The notes under the pieces: model-generated | The model's database searches: none | The model's input: only the letters and a program-made list of their open reading frames with translations | What the model was told of the DNA's origin: nothing | Shown: piece by piece, positions 47,920 through 61,913 of the stretch | Layout: each line of letters opens with the position of its first letter | Numbering within the stretch: position 1 is the first letter of the stretch | Position numbers and translations under genes: made by a program | Source: Phocoena phocoena | Taxonomy: Eukaryota; Chordata; Mammalia; Artiodactyla; Phocoenidae | Length of the DNA: 64,000 bases | Reading direction: 5' to 3' | NCBI RefSeq assembly: GCF_963924675.1 | Contig: NW_027077448.1 | Location: 62,001-126,000 of the forward strand

Positions 47920-49671
47920 TAGCTATAGGTGTCTGCACGGGTAAATGTAATGCACATTTCCCACCAGGAAGAGGAATTAACCAAAGGCTCAGCGTGCCCT
48001 GCCAGAAACAGATTAGGGCCTGAAGCAATCCTGCGGTTTTGTGCCCAGCTCACAAGAAAGTGAGTTGAAGAAAGGAGCTCAGGGGCACTGTAATTCACAA
48101 ACCTGCAGAGTTATAAATGACAGCTCTCCTCCAAAAATATATTGAAGTAAGCCTGCGAAGGGGACTTGAAAGCGTGGCAGAATTTCAGGAAAACGATTGC
48201 AGGGTGTAGACTGGAATTGCCCTGAAAGCATAGGAAAAGAGGCACAACGTCGTCAATGATGCACTTGGCCAAAAAGGGCGTATGCGTTTTTTCCTGAATA
48301 TATTCAGGAAAAAACGCATATGCCCTTTTTGGCCAACCAAGCAAGCCTGTAAAGGAAATCTGCACTACAATGAAATCTCACTGTCCCCCCCCCCGGGCAA
48401 AAGGGCCATCTGAAAAAAGTGTAAAATCCAGAAAGGTAGGACAGGATATGGAGAACAGGGAGCCTTTTATGCTGATTGGGAGGATGTAAATTGCCAACAG
48501 CCACCCTGGAGAAGTGTATGATGTTTTACTGAAACACGTAAGAAATAAAGGAACACAGCCTATGGCAATTGCACTTATGGTCCTCTTGCTTAGGGAAATT
48601 AAAATCAAAAACAGAGATCCACCCCAAAGTTTGGGACAGCTGTGTTCAAAAGAAGCTCGTCTACAGTACCAGGTAAATATCCCAGAAAGCAAAAAATGGA
48701 TAAAGATGTTGTGGCACGTACGTGCAATGCAATATCACTCAGCAATTAAATCTGTGTCATCAGGCCCATAGCGGCATAGTGAGTGGATGCAGGTACGGTG
48801 ATTCTACGTGAACTACGTCACACAGAAAAAGAAACATCATAAGATATCACTAATAAACGGAATGTAAATTCAACTACACATGAACTGAATTACAAAACAG
48901 AACAGGGTCTCAAATTTTTAAAACCAACTAGTGCTTGCTTATGGGGAAATGTGCATTGGGATGCTGCATAAAACAAGTGACTGAAATTAGCACAGATAAC
49001 TTTCCATCAGCCAAATATGTAATAGACAAGACCTACTCCTTGCTCAACGAAATGGACTCAACACCACATATTCAAGGCCTAGGAATATACCTGACTAGGA
49101 AGAATCTTAAAAACCATGGATTTATATGTCTCCGTAAGAGAATAAAGCGTGTGTACAGCGGCATAAACACAGCAGTGAAAATCCGATAAATCCCATTATC
49201 AAAATAAATTTCAAAAACAAAACACAAAGACAGTGAAATAGAGAGCAATTCTTAAACAATTCACTCACGGCATGTGATGCAACCGGGATTGACCACATCT
49301 ACACCCAGAGCTGGTTGAGACATAAGGCTGGACACTTCAGGCTGATAGCATTGGTGAGTTTCGGTGAGCAAATGCAGACCCTTTGAAGTCATACTGCATG
49401 GTACCCATTCCATGGGTCCCAACTGTCCAGGTTCAAGGGATTCTTCCTCCAGCTAAAACATGCATGGGAAACCCAGAGTATCTTCCCCCGTGTGATTGGG
49501 AAATGATTTAAAATGCATCTCAGTTTTCGTATCCTGGTCCTCGGGTTCACCATTCCAGATGCTTTACTAACAGTCTCCCCGCTTGGAGAGTCAGTGCCTT
49601 TAACCTCCTCTTTGGCACTGCTTGCAATTTCTGTGCAAGATGAACAGGAATAGGGAGAACCAATGAGAGAC
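47920..49671 (+). repeat. Satellite monomer M23
   Basis: A 1,752-bp unit. The palindrome at 48265-48336 has one mismatch. A run of 10 C follows at about 48385. It pairs with M29 (offset about 10,493-10,495) and resembles M26. Confidence 0.92.
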
Positions 49672-51418
49672 TAGCTGTAGGTGTCTGCACGGGCAAATGT
49701 AACGCTCATTGCCCACCAGGAAGAGGAATTAAACAAAGACTCAGCGTGCCCTGCTGGAAACAGATTAGGGCCTGAAGCAATCCTGCGGTTTTGTGCCCAG
49801 CTCACAAGAAAGCGAGTTGAAGAAAGTAGCTCAGGGGCACTCTAGTTCACCAACCTGCAGAGTTATAAATGACAGCTATCCTCCAAAAATATATTGAAGT
49901 AAGCCTGCGAAGGGGACTTGAAAGCGGGGCTGAATTTCAGGAAAACGATTGCAGGGGGTAGACTGGAAATGCCCTGAAAGCATAGGAAAAGAGGCACAAC
50001 GTCGACAATGATGCACTTGGCCAAAAAGGGCGTATGCGTTTTTTCCTGAATATATTCAGGAAAAAACGCATACGCCCTTTTTGGCCAACCAAGCAAGCCT
50101 GTAAAGGAAATCTGCACTACAATGAAGTCTCCCTGCCCCCTGGGTAAAAGGGCCATCTGAAAAAAGTGTAAAATCCAGAAAGTTAGGACAGGATATGGAG
50201 AACAGGGAGCCTTGTTATGCTGATTGGCAGGATGTAAATTGTGAACCGCCACCCTGGGGAAGTGTATGTTGTTTCCTGAAACACGTAAGAAATAAAGCAA
50301 CACAGCCTATGGCAATTGCACTTATGGTCCTATAGCTTACGGAAATTAAAATCAAAAACAGACAGCCACCCCAATATTTGGGACGGCTGTGTTCACAAGA
50401 AGCTCGTCTAGAGTATCAGGTAAATATCCCAGAAAGCAAAAAATGGATAAAGAAGTTGTGGCACGTACGTACAATGCAATATCACTCAGCAATGAAATCT
50501 GTGTCATCAGGCCCGTAGCGGCATAGTGAGTGGATGCAGGAACGGTGATTCTACGTGAACTACGTCACACAGAAAAAGAAACATCATAAGATATCACTAA
50601 TACACGGAATGTAAACTTGACTACACATGAACTGAATTACAAAACAGAACAGGGTCTCAAATTTAGAAAACCAACTAGTGCTTGCTTATGGGGAAAGGTG
50701 CGTTGGGGTGTTGCATAAAACCAGAGACTGAAATTAGCAGAGATAACTTTCCATAAGCCAAATATGTAATAGACAAGACCTACTCCTTGCTCAACGAAAT
50801 GGACCCAACACCACATATTCAACGCCTAGGAATATACCTGACTAGGAAGAACCTTAAAACCCATGGATATATATGTCTCCGTAAGAGAATCAAGCGTGTG
50901 TACAGCGGCCGAAACACAGCAGTGAAAATCCGATAAATCCCATTATTAAAATAAATTTTGAAAACAAAACACAAAGACAGTGAAATAGAGAGCAATTCTT
51001 AAATAATTCACTCAGGGCATGTGATGCAACCGGGATTTACCACATCTACACCCAGAGCTGTTTGAGACATAAGGCTGGACACTTCAGGCTGATAGCATTG
51101 GTGAGTTTCGGTGAGCAAATGCAGACCCTTTGAAGTCATACTGCATGGTACCCATTCCATGGGTCCCAACTCTCCAGGTTCAAGGGATTCTTCCTCCAGC
51201 TAAAACATGCATGGGAAACCCAGAGTATCGTCCACCGTGTGATTGGGAAACGATTTAAAATGCATCTCAGTTTTCGTATCCTGGTTCTCGGGTTCACCAT
51301 TCCAGATGCTTTACTAACACTCTCCCCGCTTGGAGAGTCAGTGCCTTTAACCTCCTGTTGGGCACAGCTTGCAATTTCTGTGCAAGATGAACAGGAATAG
51401 GGAGAACCAATGAGAGAC
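49672..51418 (+). repeat. Satellite monomer M24
   Basis: A 1,747-bp unit, counterpart of M30. The palindrome at 50017-50088 is perfect. The L1-derived frame is closed by TAG. Confidence 0.92.
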
Positions 51419-53165
51419 TAGCTGTAGGTGTCTGCACGGGCAAATGTAACGCTCATTGCCCACCAGGAAGAGGAATTAAACAAAGGCTCAGTGTGCCCTG
51501 CTGGAAACAGATTAGGGCCTGAAGCAATCCTGCGGTTTTGTGCCCAGCTCACAAGAAAGCGAGTTGAAGAAAGGAGCTCAGGGGCACTGTAATTCACAAA
51601 CCTGCAGAGTTATAAAAGACAGCTATCCTCCAAAAATATATTGAAGTAAGCCTGCGAAGGGGACTTGAAAGCGGGGCAGAATTTCAGGAAAACGATTGCA
51701 GGGGGTAGACTGGAAATGCCCTGAAAGCATAGGAAAAGAGGCAGAACGTCGACAATGATGCACTTGGCCAAAAAGGGCGTATGCGTTTTTTCCTGAATAT
51801 ATTCAGGAAAAAACGCATATGCACTTTTTGGCCAATCAAGCAAGCCTGTAAAGGAAATCTGCACTACAATGAAGTCTCACTGCCCCCCGGGCAACAGGGC
51901 CATCTGAAAAAAGTGTAAAATCCAGAAAGGTAGGACAGGATATGGAGAACAGGGAGCCTTGTTATGCTGATTGGCAGGATGTAAATTGCCAGCAGCCACC
52001 CTGGAGAAGTGTATGGTGTTTCCTGAAACACGTAAGAAACAAAGCAACACAGCCTATGGCACTTCCACTTATGGTCCTATAGCTTACGGAAGTTAAAATC
52101 AAAAACAGACAGCCACCCCAATATTTGGGACGGCTGTGTTCACAAGAAGCTCGTCTACAGTATCAGGTAAATATCCCAGAAAGCAAAAAATGGATAAAGA
52201 AGTTGTGGCACGTACGTGCAATGCAATATCACTCAGCAATGAAATCTGTGTCATCAGGCCCGTAGCGGCATAGTCAGTGGATGCAGATACGGTGATTCTA
52301 CGTGAACTACGTCACACAGAAAAAGAAACATCATAAGATATCACTAATACACGGAATGAAAACTTGACTACACATGAACTGAATTACAAAACAGAACAGG
52401 GTCTCAAATTTAGAAAACCAACTAGTGCTTGCTTATGGGGAAAGGTGCGTTGGGGTGCTGCATAAAACCAGAGACTGAAATTAGCACAGATAACTTTCCA
52501 TAAGCCAAATATGTAATAGACAAGACTTACTCCTTGTTCAACGAAATGGACCCAACACCACATATTCAACGCCTAGGAATATACCTGACTAGGAAGAATC
52601 TTAAAACCCATGGATATATATGTCTCCGTAAGAGAATCAAGCGTGTGTACAGCGGCCGAAACGCTGCAGTGAAAATCCGATAAATCCCATTATCAAAATA
52701 AATTTCGAAAACAAAACACAAAGACAGTGAAATAGAGAGCAATTCTTAAATAATTCACTCAGGGCATGTGATGCAACCGGGATTGACCACATCTACACCC
52801 AGAGCTGGTTGAGACATAAGGCTGGACTCTTCAGGCTGATAGCATTGGTGAGTTTCGGTGAGCAAATGCAGACCCTTTGAAGTCATACTGCATGGTACCT
52901 ATTCCATGGGTCCCAACTCTTCAGGTTCAAGGCATTCTTCCTCCAGCTAAAACATGCATGGGAAACCCAGAGTATCGTCCACCGTGTGATTGGGAAACGA
53001 TTTAAAATGCATCTCAGTTTGCGTATCCTGGTCCTCGGGTTCACCATTCCAGATGCTTTACTAACACTCTCCCCGCTTGGAGAGTCAGTGCCTTTAACCT
53101 CCTCTTTGGCACAGCTTGCAATTTCTGTGCAAGAAGAACAGGAATAGGGAGAACCAATGAGAGAC
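51419..53165 (+). repeat. Satellite monomer M25
   Basis: A 1,747-bp unit, counterpart of M31. The palindrome at 51764-51835 has two right-arm mismatches ('cgcatatgcac'). Confidence 0.92.
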
Positions 53166-54918
53166 TAGCTGTAGGTGTCTGCACGGGCAAATGTAACGCT
53201 CATTGCCCACCAGGAAGAACAATTAAACAAAGGCTCAGTGTGCCCTGCTGGAAACAGATTAGGGCCTTAAGCAATCCTGCGGGTTTGTGCCCAGCTCACA
53301 AGAAAGCGAGTTGAAGAAAGGAGCTCAGGGGCACTGTAATTCACAAACCTGCAGAGTTATAAATGACAGCTCTCCTCCAAAAATATATTGAAGTAAGCCT
53401 GCGAAGGGGACTTGAAAGCGTGGCAGAATTTCAGGAAAACGATTGCAGGGGGTAGACTGGAATTGCCCTGAAAGCATAGGAAAAGAGGCACAACGTCGTC
53501 AATGATGCACTTGGCCAAAAAGGGCGTATGCGTTTTTTCCTGAATATATTCAGGAAAAAACGCATACGCCCTTTTTGGCCAACCAAGCAAGCCTGTAAAG
53601 GAAATCTGCACTACAATGAAATCTCACTGTCCCCCCCGCCGGGCAACAGGGCCATCTGAAAAAAGTGTAAAATCCAGAAAGGTAGGACAGGATATGGAGA
53701 ACAGGGAGCCTTGTTATGCTGATTGGGAGGATGTAAATTGCCAGCAGCCACCCTGGAGAAGTGTATGGTGTTTTACTGAAACACGTAAGAAATAAAGGAA
53801 CACAGCCTATGGCAATTGCACTTATGGTCCTCTTGCTTAGGGAAATTAAAATCAAAAACAGAGATCCACCCCAAAGTTTGGGACAGCTGTGTTCAAAAGA
53901 AGCTCGTCTACAGTACCAGGTAAATATCCCAGAAATCAAAAAATGGATAAAGATGTTGTGGCACGTACGTGCAATGCAATATCACTCAGCAATTAAATCT
54001 GTGTCATCAGGCCCGTAGCGGCATAGTGAGTGGATTCAGGTACGGTGATTCTACGTGAACTACGTCACACAGAAAAAGAAACATCATAAGATATCACTAA
54101 TACACGGAATGTAAACTTGACTACACATGAACTGAATTACAAAACAGAACAGGTTCTCAAATTTAGAAAACCAACTAGTGCTTGCTTATGGGGAAAGGTG
54201 CGTTGGGGTGTTGCATAAAACCAGAGACTGAAATTAGCACAGATAACTTTCCATAAGCCAAATATGTAATAGACAAAACCTACTCCTTGCTCAACGAAAT
54301 GGACTCAACACCACATATTCAACGCCTAGGAATATACCTGACTAGGAAGAATCTTAAAACCCATGGATATATATGTCTCCGTAAGAGAATCAAGCGTGTG
54401 TACAGCGGCCGAAACACAGCAGTGAAAATCCGATAAATCCCATTATCAAAATAAATTTCGAAAACAAAACACAAAGACAGTGAAATAGAGAGCAATTCTT
54501 AAATAATTCACTCAGGGCATGTGATGCAACCGGGATTTACCACATCTACACCCAGAGCTGTTTGAGACATAAGGCTGGACACTTCAGGCTGATAGCATTG
54601 GTGAGTTTCGGTGAGCAAATGCAGACCCTTTGAAGTCATACTGCATGGTACCCATTCCATGGGTCCCAACTCTCCAGGTTCAAGGGATTCTCCCTCCAGC
54701 TAAAACATGCATGGGAAACCCAGAGTATCGTCCACCGTGTGATTGGGAAAAGATTTAAAATGCATCTCAGTTTTCGTATCCTGGTTCTCGGGTTCACCAT
54801 TCCAGATGCTTTACTAACACTCTCCCCGCTTGGAGAGTCAGTGCCTTTAACCTCCTGTTGGGCACAGCTTGCAATTTCTGTGCAAGATGAACAGGAATAG
54901 GGAGAACCAGTGAGAGAC
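53166..54918 (+). repeat. Satellite monomer M26
   Basis: A 1,753-bp unit. The palindrome at 53511-53582 is perfect, followed by 'cccccccgccggg'. Its start is M22-like and its L1 part M23-like, so it is a mosaic. Confidence 0.92.
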
Positions 54919-56665
54919 TAGCTGTAGGTGTCTGCACGGGCAAATGTAATGCTCATTGCCGACCAGGAAGAGGAATTAAACAAAGGCTCAGCGTGCCCTG
55001 CTGAAAAGAGATTAGGGCCTGAAGCAATCATGGGGTTTTGTGCCCAGCTCACAAGAAAGCGAGTTGAAGAAAGGAGCTCAGGGGCACTGTAATTCACAAA
55101 CCTGCAGAGTTATAAATGACAGCTATCCTCCAAAAATATATTGAAGTTAGCCTGCGAAGGGGACTTGAAAACGGGGCAGAATTTCAGGAAAACAATTGCA
55201 GGGGGTAGACTGGAATTGCCCTGAAAGCATAGGAAAAGAGGCAGAACGTGGACAATGATGCACTTGGCCAAAAAGGGCGTATGCGTTTTTTCCTGAATAT
55301 ATTCAGGAAAAAACGCATACGCCCTTTTTGGCCAACCAAGCAAGCCTGTAAAGGAAATCTGCACTACAATGAAGTCTCACTGCCCCCCGGGCAAAAGGGC
55401 CATCTGAAAAAAGTGTAAAATCGAGAAATGTAGGACAGGATATGGAGAACAGGGAGCCTTGTTATGCTGATTGGCAGGATGTAAATTGCCAGCAGCCACC
55501 CTGGAGAAGTGTATGGTGTTTCCTGAAACACGTAAGAAACAAAGCAACACAGCCTATGGCACTTCCACTTATGGTCCTATAGCTTACGGAAATTAAAATC
55601 AAAAACAGACAGCCACCCCAATATTTGGGACGGCTGTGTTCACAAGAAGCTCGTCTACAGTATCAGGTAAATATCCCAGAAAGCAAAAAATGGATAAAGA
55701 AGTTGTGGCACGTACGTACAATGCAATATACCTCAGCAATGAAATCTGTGTCATCAGGCCCGTAGCGGCATAGTGAGTGGATGCAGGTACGGTGAATCTA
55801 CGTGAACTACGTCACACAGAAAAAGAAACATCATAAGATATCACTAATACACGGAATGTAAACTGGACTACACATGAACTGAATTACAAAAAAGAACAGG
55901 GTCTCAAATTTAGAAAACCAACTAATGCTTGCTTATGGGGAAAGGTGCCTTGGGGTGCTGCATAAAACCAGAGACTGAAATTAGCACAGATAACTTTCCA
56001 TAAGCCAAATATGTAATAGACAAGACCTACTCCTTGCTCAACGAAATGGACCCAACACCACATATTCAAAGCCTAGGAATATACCTTACTAGGAAGAATC
56101 TTAAAACCCATGGATATATATGTCTCCGTAAGAGAATCAAGCGTGTGTACAGCGGCCGAAACGCAGCAGTGAAAATCCGATAAATCCCATTATCAAAATA
56201 AATTTCGAAAACAAAACACAAAGACAGTGAAATAGAGAGCAATTCTTAAATAATTCACTCAGGGCATGTGATGCAACCGGGATTGACCACATCTACACCC
56301 ACAGCTGGTTGAGACATAAGGCTTGACACTTCAGGCTGATAGCATTGGTGAGTTTCGGTGAGCAAATGCAGACCCTTTTAAGTCATACTGCATGGTACCC
56401 ATTCCATGGGTCCCAACTCTCCAGGTTCAAGGCATTCTTCCTCCAGCTAAAACATGCATGGGAAACCCAGAGTATCGTCCACCGTGTGATTGGGAAACGA
56501 TTTAAAATGCATCTCAGTTTTCGTATCCTGGTCCTCGGGTTCACCATTCCAGATGCTTTACTAACACTCTCCCCGCTTGGATAGTCAGTGCCTTTAACCT
56601 CCTCTTTGGCACAGCTTGCCATTTCTGTGCAAGATGAACAGGAATAGGGAGAACCAATGAGAGAC
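54919..56665 (+). repeat. Satellite monomer M27
   Basis: A 1,747-bp unit. The palindrome at 55264-55335 is perfect. The L1-derived frame is closed by TAG. Private change: 'gcaatcatggggttttg'. Confidence 0.92.
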
Positions 56666-58412
56666 TAGCTGTAGGTGTCTGCACGGGCAAATGTAACGCT
56701 CATTGCCCACCAGGAAGAGGAATTAAACAAAGGCTCAGTGTGCCCTGCTGGAAACAGATTAGGGCCTGAAGCAATCCTGCAGTTTTGTGCCGAGCTCACA
56801 AGAAAGCGAGTTGAAGAAAGGAGCTCAGGGGCACTGTACTTCACAAACTTGCAGAGTTATAAATGACAGCTATCCTCCAAAAATATATTGAAGTAATCCT
56901 GCGAAGGGGACTTGAAAGCGGGGCTGAATTTCAGGAAAACGATTGCAGGGGGTAGACTGGAATTGCCCTGAAAGCATAGGAAAAGAGTCACAACATCGAC
57001 AATGATGCACTTGGCCAAAAAGGGCGTATGCGTTTTGTCCTCAATATATTCAGGAAAAAACGCATACACACTTTTTGGCCAACCAAGCAAGCCTGTAAAG
57101 GAAATCTGCACTACAATGAAGTCTCACTGCCCCCTGGGCAAAAGGGCCATCTGAAAAATGTGTAAAATCCAGAAAGGTAGGACAGGATATGGAGAACAGG
57201 GAGCCTTGTTATGCTGATTGGCAGGATGTAAATTGCCAGCAGCCACCCTGGAGAAGTGTATGGTGTTTCCTGAAACACGTAAGAAACAAAGCAACACAGC
57301 CTATGGCACTTCCACTTATGGTCCTATAGCTTACGGAAATTAAAATCAAAAACAGACAGCCACCCCAATATTTGGGACGGCTGTGTTCACAAGAAGCTCG
57401 TCTACAGTATCAGGTAAATATCCCAGAAAGCAAAAAATGGATAAAGAAGTTGTGGCACGTACGTACAATGCAGTATCACTCAGCAATGAAATCTGTGTCA
57501 TCAGGCCCGTAGCGGCATAGTGAGTGGATGCAGGTACGGTGATTCTACGTGAACTACGTCACACAGAAAAAGAAACATCATAAGATATCACTAATACACG
57601 GAATGTAAACTTGACTACACATAAACTTAATTACAAAACAGAACAGGGTCTCAAATTTAGAAACCCAAGTAGTGCTTGCTTATGGGGAAAGGTGCCTTGG
57701 GGTGCTGCATAAAACCAGAGACTGAAATTAGCACAGATAACTTTCCATAAGCCAAATATGTAATAGACAAGACCTACTCCTTGCTCAACGAAATGGACCC
57801 AACACCACATATTCAACGCCTAGGAATATACCTGACTAGGAAGAATCTTAAAACCCATGGATATATATGTCTCCGTAAGAGAATCAAGCGTGTGTACAGC
57901 GGCCGAAATGCAGCAGTGAAAATCCGATAAATCCCATTATTAAAATAAATTTCGAAAACAAAACACAAAGACAGTGAAATAGAGAGCAATTCTTAAATAA
58001 TACACTCAGGGCATGTGATGCAACCGGGATTGACCACATCTACACGCAGAGCTGGTTGAGACATAAGGCTGGACACTTCAGGCTGATAGCACTGGTGAGT
58101 TTCGGTGAGCAAATGCAGACCCTTTGAAGTCATACTGCATGGTACCCATTCCATGGTTCCCAACTCTCCAGGTTCAAGGCATTCTTCCTCCAGCTAAAAC
58201 ATGCATGGGAAACACAGAGTATCGTCTACCGTGTGATTGGAAAACGATTTAAAATGCATCTCAGTTTTCGTATCCTGGTCCTCGGGTTCACCATTCCAGA
58301 TGCTTTACTAACACTCTCCCCGCTTGGAGAGTCAGTGCCTTTAACCTCCTGTTTGGCACAGCTTGCAATTTCTGTGCAAGATGAACAGGAATAGGGAGAA
58401 CCAATAAGAGAC
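56666..58412 (+). repeat. Satellite monomer M28
   Basis: A 1,747-bp unit. The palindrome at 57011-57082 has about four mismatches. The similarity of M22/M23 to M28/M29 at an offset of about 10,493 begins in its last roughly 165 bp. Confidence 0.92.
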
Positions 58413-60166
58413 TAGCTATAGGTGTCTGCACGGGTAAATGTAATGCACATTTCCCACCAGGAAGAGGAATTAACCAAAGGCTCAGCGTGCCCTGCCAGAA
58501 ACAGATTAGGGCCTGAAGCAATCCTGCGGTTTTGTGCCCAGCTCACAAGAAAGTGAGTTGAAGAAAGGAGCTCAGGGGCACTGTAATTCACAAACCTGCA
58601 GAGTTATAAATGACAGCTCTCCTCCAAAAATATATTGAAGTAAGCCTGCGAAGGGGACTTGAAAGCGTGGCAGAATTTCAGGAAAACGATTGCAGGGTGT
58701 AGACTGGAATTGCCCTGAAAGCATAGGAAAAGAGGCACAACGTCGTCAATGATGCACTTGGCCAAAAAGGGCGTATGCGTTTTTTCCTGAATATATTCAG
58801 GAAAAAACGCATACGCCCTTTTTGGCCAACCAAGCAAGCCTGTAAAGGAAATCTGCACTACAATGAAATCTCACTGTCCCCCCCCCCCGGGCAAAAGGGC
58901 CATGTGAAAAAAGTGTAAAATCCAGAAAGGTAGGACAGGATATGGAGAACAGGGAGCCCTGTTATGCTGATTGGGAGGATGTAAATTGCCAACAGCCACC
59001 CTGGAGAAGTGTATGATGTTTTACTGAAACACGTAAGAAATAAAGGAACACAGCCTATGGCAATTGCACTTATGGTCCTCTTGCTTAGGGAAATTAAAAT
59101 CAAAAACAGAGATCCACCCCAAAGTTTGGGACAGCTGTGTTCAAAAGAAGCTCGTCTACAGTACCAGGTAAATATCCCAGAAAGCAAAAAATGGATAAAG
59201 ATGTTGTGGCACGTACGTGCAATGCAATATCACTCAGCAATTAAATCTGTGTCATCAGGCCCATAGCGGCATAGTGAGTGGATGCAGGTACGGTGATTCT
59301 ACGTGAACTACGTCACACAGAAAAAGAAACATCATAAGATATCACTAATAAACGGAATGTAAATTCAACTACACATGAACTGAATTACAAAACAGAACAG
59401 GGTCTCAAATTTTTAAAACCAACTAGTGCTTGCTTATGGGGAAATGTGCATTGGGATGCTGCATAAAACAAGAGACTGAAATTAGCACAGATAACTTTCC
59501 ATCAGCCAAATATGTAATAGACAAGACCTACTCCTTGCTCAACGAAATGGACTCAACACCACATATTCAAGGCCTAGGAATATACCTGACTAGGAAGAAT
59601 CTTAAAAACCATGGATTTATATGTCTCCGTAAGAGAATAAAGCGTGTGTACAGCGGCATAAACACAGCAGTGAAAATCCGATAAATCCCATTATCAAAAT
59701 AAATTTCAAAAACAAAACACAAAGACAGTGAAATAGAGAGCAATTCTTAAACAATTCACTCACGGCATGTGATGCAACCGGGATTGACCACATCTACACC
59801 CACAGCTGGTTGAGACATAAGGCTGGACACTTCAGGCTGATAGCATTGGTGAGTTTCGGTGAGCAAATGCAGACCCTTTGAAGTCATACTGCATGGTACC
59901 CATTCCATGGGTCCCAACTGTCCAGGTTCAAGGGATTCTTCCTCCAGCTAAAACATGCATGGGAAACCCAGAGTATCTTCCCCCGTGTGATTGGGAAATG
60001 ATTTAAAATGCATCTCAGTTTTCGTATCCTGGTCCTCGGGTTCACCATTCCAGATGCTTTACTAACAGTCTCCCCGCTTGGAGAGTCAGTGCCTTTAACC
60101 TCCTCTTTGGCACTGCTTGCAATTTCTGTGCAAGATGAACAGGAATAGGGAGAACCAATGAGAGAC
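58413..60166 (+). repeat. Satellite monomer M29
   Basis: A 1,754-bp unit, counterpart of M23. The palindrome at 58758-58829 is perfect. A run of 11 C at about 58878 (one more than in M23) and 'agccctgttatg' (for 'agccttttatg') explain the two extra bases. Confidence 0.92.
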
Positions 60167-61913
60167 TAGCTGTAGGTGTCTGCACGGGCAAATGTAACGC
60201 TCATTGCCCACCAGGAAGAGGAATTAAACAAAGACTCAGCGTGCCCTGCTGGAAACAGATTAGGGCCTGAAGCAATCCTGCGGTTTTGTGCCCAGCTCAC
60301 AAGAAAGCGAGTTGAAGAAAGGAGCTCAGGGGCACTCTAGTTCACAAACCTGCAGAGTTATAAATGACAGCTATCCTCCAAAAATATATTGAAGTAAGCC
60401 TGCGAAGGGGACTTGAAAGCGGGGCTGAATTTCAGGAAAACGATTGCAGGGGGTAGACTGGAAATGCCCTGAAAGCATAGGAAAAGAGGCACAACGTCGA
60501 CAATGATGCACTTGGCCAAAAAGGGCGTATGCGTTTTTTCCTGAATATATTCAGGAAAAAATGCATACGCCCTTTTTGGCCAACCAAGCAAGCCTGTAAA
60601 GGAAATCTGCACTACAATGAAGTATCCCTGCCCCCTGGGTAAAAGGGCCATCTGAAAAAAGTGTAAAATCCAGAAAGTTAGGACAGGATATGGAGAACAG
60701 GGAGCCTTGTTATGCTGATTGGCAGGATGTAAATTGTGAACCGCCACCCTGGAGAAGTGTATGGTGTTTCCTGAAACACGTAAGAAATAAAGCAACACAG
60801 CCTATGGCAATTGCACTTATGGTCCTATAGCTTACGGAAATTAAAATCAAAAACAGACAGCCACCCCAATATTTGGGACGGCTGTGTTCACAAGAAGCTC
60901 GTCTAGAGTATCAGGTAAATATCCCAGAAAGCAAAAAATGGATAAAGAAGTTGTGGCACGTACGTACAATGCAATATCACTCAGCAATGAAATCTGTGTC
61001 ATCAGGCCCGTAGCGGCATAGTGAGTGGATGCAGGAACAGTGATTCTACGTGAACTACGTCACACAGAAAAAGAAACATCATAAGATATCACTAATACAC
61101 GGAATGTAAACTTGACTACACATGAACTGAATTACAAAACAGAACAGGGTCTCAAATTTAGAAAACCAACTAGTGCTTGCTTATGGGGAAAGGTGCGTTG
61201 GGGTGTTGCATAAAACCAGAGACTGAAATTAGCAGAGATAACTTTCCATAAGCCAAATATGTAATAGACAAGACCTACTCCTTGCTCAACGAAATGGACC
61301 CAACACCACATATTCAACGCCTAAGAATATACCTGACTAGGAAGAACCTTAAAACCCATGGATATATATGTCTCCGTAAGAGAATCAAGCGTGTGTACAG
61401 CGGCCGAAACACAGCAGTGAAAATCCGATAAATCCCATTATTAAAATAAATTTTGAAAACAAAACACAAAGACAGTGAAATAGAGAGCAATTCTTAAATA
61501 ATTCACTCAGGGCATGTGATGCAACCGGGATTTACCACATCTACACCCAGAGCTGTTTGAGACATAAGGCTGGACACTTCAGGCTGATAGCATTGGTGAG
61601 TTTCGGTGAGCAAATGCAGACCCTTTGAAGTCATACTGCATGGTACCCATTCCATGGGTCCCAACTCTCCAGGTTCAAGGGATTCTTCCTCCAGCTAAAA
61701 CATGCATGGGAAACCCAGAGTATCGTCCACCGTGTGATTGGGAAACGATTTAAAATGCATCTCAGTTTTCGTATCCTGGTTCTCGGGTTCACCATTCCAG
61801 ATGCTTTACTAACACTCTCCCCGCTTGGAGAGTCAGTGCCTTTAACCTCCTGTTGGGCACAGCTTGCAATTTCTGTGCAAGATGAACAGGAATAGGGAGA
61901 ACCAATGAGAGAC
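60167..61913 (+). repeat. Satellite monomer M30
   Basis: The counterpart of M24. The palindrome at 60512-60583 has one right-arm mismatch ('aaaaaatgcatac'). Confidence 0.92.
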
